Assembly (NCBI GenBank): GCA_022316685.1 | Contig: JAKJHU010000039.1 | Location: 1,736,001-1,800,000, forward strand | Direction: 5' to 3' | DNA: 64,000 nucleotides | DNA from: Progne subis subis | Lineage: Eukaryota > Chordata > Aves > Passeriformes > Hirundinidae | Part shown: piece after piece, positions 35,297 to 47,200 of the stretch | Position numbering within the stretch: the first letter of the stretch is position 1 | Layout: each line of letters begins with the position of its first letter | Made by a program: the position numbers and the translations under genes | Notes under the pieces: generated by a model | What the model was told of the DNA's origin: nothing | Seen by the model: only the letters and a program-made list of their open reading frames with translations | The model's database searches: none

Positions 35297-38200
35297 CTAC
35301 GAACAAAATGCATCATCCAAAAATCAGGTTTAATCTAGAGGGGTTCAAGTCTCCCTATATATGTAAGGACTCATTAAGTGTCTAGCTCAGCAGCAAAAGT
35401 CTGCCCGGCTGTGCGACCAGGATTTCACATCGCAGCCTGTAAGATTTGTACAGACTCCAAATGTAAGAAAAATTGATTTAAGCAGACCAGGTTTCTGAAT
35501 TTGGCTGTGGCTATGTTTTCCTTGCCTGTGCCTCCCTGAGACTCCTTTCCCCAGCCTCAACAACCCCAGCTCCCTCAGCCTCTCCTGGTAAGACTTGTTC
35601 TCCAGACCCTTCTCCAGCTTTGCTGCTCTTCTCTGGACACACTCCAGTTTTCCTGAAGTGTGTGGTTCACAACTGAACACAGCACTAGAGAGGTGTTGCC
35701 CCACCAGTGCCGAGTACAGGGGGACAATCACTGCCTTGTTCCTGCTGCCCACATTATTTTTGTGACATTAGTGACAGAGGAGCAGGACTTTTTGACCGCA
35801 GGGCAGTCTCTTTGTAGGTGACTGCAAGCTGAGCACAAACAGCACTGCCGTCCGTTCAGCTTTGCGGCACAGAGCCCATACCTCAGGAGTGAGCTTTTGC
35901 TGGTTAGTCTTTCAGCAGAGTCCCTGTCTGGAAAGTCCCACACTCTTTTCTGGGAGGTCTCCGTGTTTGAAATGAAACTTTGCGCCGTCACTGTAGAGTG
36001 CGATCTGTTACCATGCCCTACAGAGTCAAAAAAAACCAACAAATAAAAACTAACTTTAGAGGTGGAGTTTGCCACTTCTGGGTCGATAATAATTTTCTCT
36101 GACCATCATAGTTATAATTATGCTATGACTTCCTTCCCAGTAAGCCACTACATAGAGAGATATCCAGAAGAGATCTAGATTCAGAAGAAAAGCTGTTGAT
36201 CAAATCCAGAGCAGGTCCTCAATAAAAGGATGAGTACAGCCCCACATCCATACCAGAGAACAACACGATGTTGGTTGCAGTACAACTTAAAGACTGCTTT
36301 ACAAATCACCCTGGACTCCATTTCTCTGCCAGGTCACTGCATCACAAGGTAGCAGGTAACTTGTGTATTGCTTTCTTACAGAGGCAAAAAGGACAGCTCA
36401 AAATGCCCCAAACTAAGGACATCTTGTCATTCTCTACTCTTTCTCTTACCATCACTTGCTAAAAGCACAGTTCATGCTTGAAGGAAGCGAGAACATACCT
36501 ATATTATTCTGCAGTGATTGCAGCCAGTCCTCCATCAGTGTCTGAGAAGGTGCTGCAAAGAAATACTCTGCCCCATCTCTCAGCCTGTAAATAAGGATAT
36601 GAAAAGGTGAATTCTAGTCAGTTTTGCCTTATACCTGCTGTGCCTGTGGGACACTTCATTATGCCTCCTAACAACATACAGCCTTTAGTGACTGTGGGCA
36701 GGGAGCTGCACAGGCTTTCATCTGTGACCTTCTCCATAGGACTCACCGCAGCATGAAGGCATTCTCTTTCCTGGTGTAATTTGCCAGCCTCTCACATTTG
36801 GCACCAGAAATGTCAAGGGACAGGACTGTGGATACGTTCTGAAGGGGGATAAAATTAAAACAAAATGTCTTCTGTGTCCTTTCTGCTAGGATTCAATTCC
36901 ATACCAACCTGCAGGCAGACCACACACACACATCTGTTTATGCTTCTAACTTTAATTCCTAGGATCACTGAACTGGACGAACCACAGAGGAACCATGGAC
37001 GATTGCATTATATCTTGAAGGCCGTCCTTGAATGAGATATACCTTAGAAGAAGCTATCTTTGAAAATTTCTGAAGCTTTGAATAATTGCAGTTGAATAAT
37101 TGCTGAATTTTCACTCAGCTGACCTATGAAAATCATCCTAGCCCCAAACCAAAGGTGACATTTTAAAATTCATTTTTACATATGTAGATACAAAGTTTGC
37201 TAAAAAGATTAAAAAACCAAATTACCTTAGTTGCTCCTTCATCATCATTATAGAAATCAAGTTTTAATCCATCAAGTTTTACATAGAAGGAATTCCAAGA
37301 CCTTGAGTGTGGCTACATGAATAGAAATGGTAACAAAATTTAGTTGTGAGTATATATTTTATAGGAGTAGTGAAATCTTTGACATGCAACTTCCACAGGA
37401 AGCCAGGATCTGTCTATATTATGATCACAGAAGTTCTCACAGTCATTGTTATCACTTAGGAAAACAGAACCTGCTATAGGTTCTGTGTGAATGATTTGAG
37501 AAATGGTCTCTATGAGTCAGAACAGAACAAATGACATAACCTGCTTCAAGCAAGCTCTACACCATGTGGTCAGAAACATTGCTGAAGGTGCATAATCAAA
37601 GTGCAGACTAATTTTTGGCCACTAAAACTCCCCGTTTTTCCCTAGCTGGAACACCACGCCCTGCCTGCTGGTCATAGTCTACTTTTATCAAGTGTGTTAT
37701 TGCTATCTAATGTGGCTGCTGAATTCTTCTTCATTTACTCAACTAACCTCAGGAGAATGCTACTGAACAATGTGCTAAAGTAGCAGGTATTTCCCACCCC
37801 AACTATGTACCACTGAAACTTAGCCTATTGCCGTGACTCTTCTTGATGAATGATCCTTAACTTATATTCGTATTTTGTTATGCCAATGACTAAAGTTGAC
37901 AGTTTGGTCATTCAGAGAAAAAGAAGGAAACTGTTCTGAGGAAGGTAAGTCACAGCTTTCCTTGTTGGGTAATATGGAAGCTCAGTATCTCTGAACACTA
38001 AATTCTGTTCCCAGAAGTGAAGAAAAACTAAATTTCTCTTCCAGGTGATGGAGTCCATACCAGATTCATTTTTTTAAAGAGGGCTTTCAAGTTAAAAATT
38101 TCAGAGGAAATATTCTATGGGATAAATAATCCGATACAACTTGTTTATGGTCAAACACTCAGCAAACATTGATGTCTGCAGAGTGTTGGTGAATACTAGA

Positions 38201-41200
38201 AAATTTCCTGGCCTGTCATGAACATCACTAGGCTACTGACTTGAAGTGGTATGATTTCCCAGGATAAGAATTTAGATTTCAGTTCCATTCAATCCTGTAT
38301 TTAATGAACCAATTCTTCAAAGATGATAATCAGAACCTTAATTCTGTTCTAGCACAGCTAGAAATTGCAAATATTGGGAGCATAAGACTGAGGGCTTCCA
38401 CTGCTGACAAACTATCACAAGCTGCTGCAGGATCATGAAGCTTTAGGGTTTTTTGTGGTGTGGTTTTTTTTGGTTGTTGTAGGGGGTTTTTTTTGGGTTT
38501 TTTTTTTTTTTTGTGGTTTCATTTGGGTTTTTTCCTCCCAACTCAGCTGATATATTGAAAGCAGTTGATATATTGTTTATAATTAGGAAACTGTAATTAA
38601 CATGTTCATACAGCCTAGACTCTGGTTTATAAATCCATTAACTGTAGACAGACCTTGTTCTGCATGATCCCCAATGAGAGGCAAAAATTCCATTATCTCT
38701 TTCTCTGAGTGATTGGGTAAATGGCCAAAGCCAGTGGACACTTCCTCATGCATTTTAGGGATAGCTGAAACAAACCCACACTACTGAGCTCTTCCTCAGC
38801 AAAAGCTTGTCCTGAAGAAGTCAGACCAGATATGGACTACAACTCAAGGAAAAATGAAATAACCCAGAGTGATGGCATTTATTTCTACCTGTTGTCTTCG
38901 TGGAAGGAGCTGGTCTCGCTTCTCTAGGAAACCTTCCATGTTTTGGAGACTTGCAGAAACCTGCGACATACAAGAACATCGCTACTTAACTTTAAAATGG
39001 CCTATAGGCCTATGTTAAATTTCTGTCTTTTTTAGATAAGCTCCATGCAAAGAATCTGATCTCTGGTTCCTCTAGCCTTTACATTGATGGCACAGCTGGA
39101 AATCCTCACAAGGCTGCAACTTGTATCTTTGATAGACCACCTAAACAAAGATAATTCAAATCCTTCTTAAACAATTTACTTCAGGAATTTGCTCTATCAT
39201 AGTGTATTAATTAACTAATATTATTTTTATTTTATTACCTACATTTTACAACTTTAATAGTTCAAGTAATTCATACCATTTCCACAATTATGAGTTACAC
39301 CAATGAATAGTGTCTGGTACACTTGTGTATGTGACAAATGTGCTCTTCTCAAGAGCAGAGGAGCAAAAGGAAACAGTTTTATCTGCCAATGAGTTAACAG
39401 TGAATTTCCTGCCAGGGTGAGCAAGTAGGAGTTGTTAGTTCTAGTCTTGCACCTGGTCAGCTCTTTGACAAGTGTGCCATGAAGTCCTGCCTCTCTCTTA
39501 GTTCTAAACAGAGTGGACACTAAGCACTGCCACCTCACACAGAAGGTGTAGGTAAATTATCCTCTTTGTGAGACACCACTGGTTTTTAAGTGCTCTGCTG
39601 AGGATTCAGAAGCAGGAATAGCCTCTAGTTCAGGAAAAGAAAACCAGAAACCAATATTGTCTTTAATACCTAGGCTATAAAGCTTAGCAAATTAAAATTA
39701 GTTTTAAGCTGTACATAGCTGCTTGAGTAAACTGTCTTTGTAGAAAACATTTGAATTGCAAAGGCACATAAAATGCTTCTTGTTTGAATCCAGGAGTGCA
39801 CCCACCAGAATGCCCACTTTGTGACTTTCATACAGAACTTCTGTTATTGCCTTACTTTAATTACAACAGGCTAGTGGTTTTGTGAGGAGAGAACCAGAAA
39901 TTCCTGGGACTTACCGAAGATGTATTCTTTAATTTCTCCCATGAGGAGCTAGACAACAGTAAGTTTGGTGAGTTAGCTAGTAACCTTTGTCCAGGCTCAA
40001 GTGATGTTGCTGTTAGTTTGGTCTGCAGGTTGTAGAAAGAGGAGCCTATAGCTTCTTTTTCCTGAGGAGATATGTGATCTGTGACTTGTGATTCTGACAA
40101 ATTGCTGCTGTGTTGCTGTCTTATAGGAGTAGGAGATAAAGGAGAGCCTAAAGGACTGTGCCTTTCCAAAGATGCAGCTTGTGGGCCCACCATCTTTGGT
40201 GTAGCTGGAGTGATAATCTCACCGAGCCTTGTCTCAGCTTTCATTTCTGTTTTGTTGCTGCTCAGCACTTCAGGGACTTCCGAGGAAGTGAATTCTTGGA
40301 ACCCTGGAGATTTTTCAATGGGGGAGAAAATAGTTTCCAGTGGGACCCTCCAGGACACGCTGTGTGTGGGTGGCAGTGGCGTTGTGCTCTTTATCTCTGT
40401 CACTTTTGGTGGTGGATTCCTTTTGTCAGATGGTTTTCTTTTCAGAGAAGGAACCCGTACAACTTTGCCTTTATCTTTCTGCTCACTTTCTTCTGTGTCC
40501 ACTTGTTTCAGAAGATTCATCTCTCTCTGTAGGACAGCAGTATTACATTTTTTAAAATCACCCTCATGCATTCATGAATACTTACCTAAGATTTTTTTTT
40601 TATTTTAAGCAGGAAGAGTTTTCCAAATAAGCTGTCTCCTGGCACCGAATCTTAAGGCCTGTACTTCCACTGGCATTCTTAGAGTTAGATCTGAATCTAA
40701 TTGCAATGTGCCAAGCATTATTTTGTTGCCCAAATCACAAGTACTAATGGCAGTTAACCTCAAATATGGTGAATTCTGCCCTAAGTTATCTGGAGGCTAT
40801 TTTTTTGTTGTTGTTTGTTTTTGTTTTTGGTGGTGTTTGTTTGTTTTGGGGGTTTTTTTTAATAAGCTAAGGAGAAACTGTGCTTCTTTTCTTGTGGCGC
40901 TGCTTCTTTAAGTTATCTATAAGACCATTGAGTATCCAGGATTATTCTTGTGGAAAATTTTGGAGGGAAGGCCATTTGTCCCTTCACTTAGCCAATTTGC
41001 AATTCACTGAACAAAAGACAGATTAATTTTCGGCCTAAAGCCAAACACAACCATTATGTTTTTCTGGTTATTTTAGGAAAATAATTTTAAAAACCTCTCT
41101 CACAATGAAAGAGAATCTGAGAGGCTCACTGAGTATCCTTGGTATTTAACACAACCCACTTTTAAAATCTTAAGCCAGAAGGAACAAGGCCTATCTGTGC

Positions 41201-44200
41201 CTTGGTCTCCAATTATTTTCAGCCCTTTGCTATCCTCTTTCACTTTCAGGAGGCTCAGCTCCCTACTGAAATCCAGAATGAAGCAAAATCTCTCCATTTG
41301 TGTAGCAAGGGATCACTCTGTTTCTCACACACTTTTTGCTGGTCTTGGCAGAAGAAAATTTCCACTTTTCCACTACAGCTTTTTCTAGCTAGTTGATCTC
41401 TTTTGATCCACATATAGGTCTTGCTCTGTCTGAAATATTTCACCTTTGGTTACTCATTTACCCCATCTATTACACGGAGTGACATTCAAACCATCAATGA
41501 CCCACATCATCCTGTTTTGTGCACAGTTGATCAGTCTCCTACTACTCACCTTTGTTTTCCTGCTGAGCTGAGCAAATTTCTCCTCCTGTGCTGCAAGCAT
41601 CTTCTCAAAATCATGGTGTTTCTTCAGTAACTCCTCTACTTCAGACACTGAATCCTAAGTGGAAAAATTACCACATATCGAAAATCAATTTGATCAGAAG
41701 AGATTATGCCTAAGATTTTCAGATTGATCCATTCCAGTTAGCCAAGTGAGGATTTTGAAAATTTTGTAATTGGATGTCTAAACCCCTGTTGGTATATGAA
41801 AAAAAAAATCTGAATTTAGATTTTAAGAAAGGTCTGTATCTTAGAGTCTGTCTGCTGTGTAGGAGAAGGAGAGCTCAAGTACCAACCTTCCCTTTTCTGC
41901 AAGGCCATGGAGTACCATGGCTTCCACCTACAACTGTTTATGTGGAGATTGAGTACTTGGATTCTAGCTTGTGCTAGACACAGAGTTTGTACCTGCCCTA
42001 CAACAAATGCATCTGAGACTCCTTTCATGTCCTCTGCTTAGTTCCTGATACCCAAGTTCATGACTTTGTTTTCCAATCTTATAAATTATCAGAAGACAGT
42101 CAACAATCAGGAAAAAACCCAACACAACAAAAATATGGGTGCTGGTGTTTAAAAAGCTAGCTATCAAGCTGTCTGTGTAAAACATTGCACCACTTAATGG
42201 GAAGAACAAGGTGGGAGAAGCCCCTTTTTTTCCCCTACAAGGTAAGGAAAACCCCTTTTGAAACAGGCTCTCAGCATGACAGGGGAGGTTGAACCTTCTG
42301 CAAGTTATGTGAAAAAAATGATCTGAAATTCTTCGAAGACTTCTACCACCCTCTGGAAGCCACCACTTCCAGGAGCCCATCACCATGTCAAATGCAGCAA
42401 CAGCCTTGGGCTCACTTCTGCAAGAGGACAGAGATCCTGCCCTTTCTAATCTCAAGGGCTCATTGCTGTTGAGATTGTGATTAATTTCAGGCCTGAGCTG
42501 ATCCATGAGCCTATGCTAAGAGGCACACAGTGCTCAGTGCTGCTGCATGGTTGTTACTCACCCCATAGGAGGGATCTGAAAGAAAGCTCTCCTTGGCAGC
42601 CAGCCACGCTTCTGCTTGTTCGAGCTCTCTGCGGAGCAATTGGATCTCCCAGTTTTCTTCATATAACACTTTCCTCATGTCCCAGCTCTCCTTTACCTTC
42701 TTCATCAGCTCTGACAGCTCTAACAGTTTTTCTTCAATCTAGAAAAAGAATATTTGCAATGCCAGGAGTTGAAAAATCCAATCAGACTTTCACATGACAG
42801 TCACTATCATGTAATCTGCCTTCATGATTTAGAAGATGACCTCTACATAATTCTGTGGTAACATAATTTAGAAAAGATGTCTGAGTCCTCTTTTTTCCTA
42901 CTGGAATTAATTTAGCTTGCAAATTGTGTAGCTAGGTAATACAATTTTAGGCATATTCCACATACTGTGTGAAAAATATTCTGACATGTGATTTCCCATA
43001 ATAAAACTTCATACCAAGGCAACTTTTACTACAAAACTAGTAAGAACCAGAAGATTCAACAAATGCATGCACTTATGGCAAGGCAACAATGGAGAGGCTT
43101 CAGCTGTGGAAGTTTTCTTGCTCTTTCTACAAAAGAAGTAATGTAATCTTGCATAAATTCTGAAGATGGTTTTGATGGTGTGATCTCTGGATCTACAGAC
43201 AATGTCTTGGGCAAAGTCTAAAGATACACAGATAACAGAATCACAGAAATTTTAACATTCTTGCCCCTTTGGACGTTTCTGAAGGATTACATGTCTTCTG
43301 GTGAACTCAGGGACATCAGTAACGCAAGGCTATTGCATTGTGATGTAGCGTAAGAACTTTAAAATGTGTTTTCTTTTTCTATGTGTCACATGAAGTACGT
43401 AGCTTTTAATAGTAAAGAACCTGATTGTCCCGTTCAGTTCTTCTGTTCTGAGAGACAAAGCTGCACCTCCTGTTGGTTTCACTCTTGTTTGTAAAATATT
43501 TAACTCTGCAACACACCTCTACAGACATGAAATGTCCATTCTTCATCAGGTCACCTCCTGCCCGCTGCATTTCTTCATACTTCAGCCACTGCTTCTCTGT
43601 CTCACGCTTGTATTCCTCATGGCGCTTGATGAGCAGTTCTGCTCCCAGGACATCGTTTGCCATTTCCTCAGATATCACCAGAGCATGCATCTCGTTGGCC
43701 CAGGCCCTACAGAACAGGGACAAAGGGTAAAAAGGAAATTAATCTGAATCTGTTGGACATTTGGGAATGCACACATCCCACAGCTGCGGATACATGTATA
43801 TAGACTTCTATTTGCTCACAAAAGATATTATTATTGTCCTGATTTCCCTGGGATAGAGTTAATTCTATTCTTAGTAAATGGTACAATGCTGAGTTTTGGA
43901 TTTAGTATAAGAATAACGATGACAACACACTGTTGTTTTGGCTGTTGCTGAGTAGTGCTAACCCTAAGCCAAGGGCTTCCCAGTTTCCCAGGCTCTGCCA
44001 GTGAGGAGGTGCAGGAGCAGCCGGGCAGAGGGGAAGCACAGCCAGGACAGCTGAGCTGAACTGGCCGAAGGGGTGCTCCATACCGCGGAACATCATAGCC
44101 GGTATATAAACCGGGGGGAGTTGGTAAGAAGGGACCAACGGATGCTTAGGCACAGGCTGGGCACCAGTGAGTGCGTGATGAGCAATTGAATTGTGCATCC

Positions 44201-47200
44201 GTATTTTTTGGGAGGGTTTTTTTCCTTCTTTTTTTTTTTTTTTAAAATATTATTTTCATCATTAGTATTATTATATTCTACTTTTTTCAATTACTAGAGT
44301 GTTCTTATCTCAACAAATGAGTTGATTTTTGTTTGCTTGTTTTTAATTTCTGATTCTCCTCCCCATCCCACTGGGAACCTGGGGGAGTGAGTGGCTTGGC
44401 TGTGGAAGTACTTAGCTGCTGACTGAGGGGTTAAATCACAGCAATATACAAATACATTGATGAAGGTTTACTCAAAAATCTGGGGGATTTATAATATTGC
44501 CAGTGGTGTTTGCATACACAACCTATTAAAAATACAGATATAGATCTGCACGTACCAAAGCATTGCACATTCAAATACTCAGAAAGGGCTAACTCCAATT
44601 GTCTAGGCTACACACTTTAACAGCATTTTTATACATTGTAAAGGAACACAGAGACTTTCAGATGCCCATCAAAACCTTACCACCACACATGAAAGTACTT
44701 CATATGCACAGAGCACTCATGGAAAGAAGCATATTGACAGATACTTTTAAAGAAACATTTTCTACTCCATAGCTCTCAACTGGCACAAACTAATGTGTGA
44801 TTTACCTGAGCTCAGGATCTATCCCTTAGCATAGTAAATGTACAATAGTCAGTAGTAATCATTTCACTGTCTTTGTATTTCTACTCCTGTCATAGGTGAA
44901 CTTTTTCATTACCTATTCTAGGAGATTAATGCACCTGCTTTGACTTAGAGAAAAAGGGACACTGGTGTGTACTAATTACTTCACTAACCCTATCTTCCAA
45001 CAGAATCAACAGTATTTTCGACTGGATTTGTGAAACTACCAAATTTATCCACAGGCCAGAATTCTCCAACGCTGTTTAGGAATTAGTCTGAAAAAGTGTC
45101 TTTGTCAAGCACACTGTGCTGAGGCATCACGGTCACCTGTGATATCTGGTAAATTCTGTGAAGCTCTGTTGAGGGGATGCCATGGATTATTATTCAAAGC
45201 GATTTGAAAGCAAGCTGCAGAACACCTGGGGCAGGAATCAGATAACTAACACCTATAATATAGAAAATCCTATATAGGAAAAACAAGAAATAAGGCCCAC
45301 TGCCAAGCTCAAGGGGCCTATTACGTACATCAGCTCCCTGCAGTCATTGAAGTAGAGCTGGACTTGTTCTGCCTGGCTCAGTCTTGCCTTCCTCTCCAGA
45401 AACTTTTTGTCCAAGTTTTCCCAGCACTCATCCACATCTGTGAGTCTCTCCATGATGTTTTCCTTAACTTGAGGGTATGTGCGGCTGAGGTGCCAAGCGT
45501 CTCCTCGAATCCGTTCCAGCTCTTTCATGATGACTCCTAGATCTCTCTGGAACAGAGACAGAGTGGATTGTAAGACCAAGTCACTACTTAGCTCTGTCAA
45601 AAGTGGCTGTACAGAGACTGGAAATATGAATGCTTCTCAATTTTCTTTTAATGCCTTATTCATCATCAAACATAAAAGAAACTTCTTTAGACATGAGACA
45701 AATTATTTTGGTAAATGTGAAGCTGAAGTTTCCTAAGGTTCAGCTGACACCTTTGCAATTAAAAGAACAGCTTGAAATAGATTTTAGAAGAGAAGTTCAT
45801 CCTTAAAAGCAAAATCATTAATAATATCCCAATGTTAAAAACAGGAGGAAAAGGCCCTCTTCTCTGAAGCACAAAGAATATTTAAGGGTACAATAAATTT
45901 GTCTTGCAAGCAAAGCCCTTGAGAGACATCAGTCTCCTTTTTTTGGCCATCTGTGCTTTTCTGCTACTGCTTCATCACAGATCCTCTTACCTCTACTCCC
46001 TCAAGGTGGCTGAGAAGTGTCTGTACACCTGGAAGATCATACCCATAATCTTCTATATCCACCACTGCCTCTTTCTCCTGCATCCAGCCCTTTACTTCAT
46101 CCACATCATGGTCGTACTGGTGAACTTGACGGGCTGCTTGTAGGTTCTGGAATAAAGAAGTAATTTAATGGTAGCACTCTACAGAATTTTGTGTCCTCAA
46201 CATGAAAAAAGGTAACCCTAATATTTCATAATGCACTACAAGAAGACTGGGGGTTTGGAGAGGGAATGAAACATCTTCCCCATTAAGTCACCTGAACGTG
46301 AGGTGTTAATTTCCCCAAGTTCTGTTGGACAATGGAAAGAAACAGATGTCTCCAAAGAGCAATTTATCCCTACATAAAAAGAATGATCAAAATGGAGAGC
46401 ATGAGTTGCCCACTAAAAGTAGCTCTGTACAGCACAGAAATTGTCTTAAAATACTTCTTGGAATAAAGGTCTACATTGCAAACAGTAAAAATAAAAGGAA
46501 TTGAACAAAAATAATGTTTTTCTGAAATGAGAGGTATAAAAAATATTCTAATACTATTTTATAGTCCAAAACTATAGTAACACTTGTCATGCATTTATTT
46601 CAGCTAACAGACAATACTGGGCTTGAGCTGCCTCATAAGAACAGGTCATGCAACAGTAGTGAAAAAAAAAAAGGATTGGGGACATTTGATGTTTTACAGT
46701 CTCCTTAAAACAAACATCAAATGTTGAGTTCTGTGTGTCACCTCTGCTTTTCCAAACATATCTGTAACTGCAGTTTCCTGAGAGGGAGTGAGCAGATTTA
46801 ACACCTAACTGCTGCCTGAAGTAGGGGGTTGGCTCTGTGTCCTCCATCACATTCTCTTCCATATGCCTTCTTTGATTTCAAGTAGCAAACTCAGAAAAAA
46901 ACTGGAGAATTTTGATCATGTTTACCAAACTCTTAAATAAGTAGTTCCGGATTCCGGGAAGAGACTAATAAGTGGCAAAGCCAGATTCATGTTAGTGGTG
47001 GTAAACAGTTTTTCAGGAAACTAGAGTTAGCAGTGGATTAAGGAAAACAATTACTCAGAGCTGATAAATATCTTTCAATTATAAGCCTTGCCAGGAACAG
47101 TAGGGTAAGCAGTGGCTATAAAGGGAAATGAATCTAGAAAAAATTGAACAGAATATACTCATTACCCTTGTAAACTTTGTCTTTCAAGATGAGCAATGCA

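Noticed and set aside
35387..35752. 121-codon minus frame
   Set aside because: Its recognisable part is CR1 reverse-transcriptase remnant, not a host gene.
40081..40608. 175-codon + strand frame
   Set aside because: It is the antisense shadow of the SPTBN5 linker exon, which is supported by splice sites and phase.
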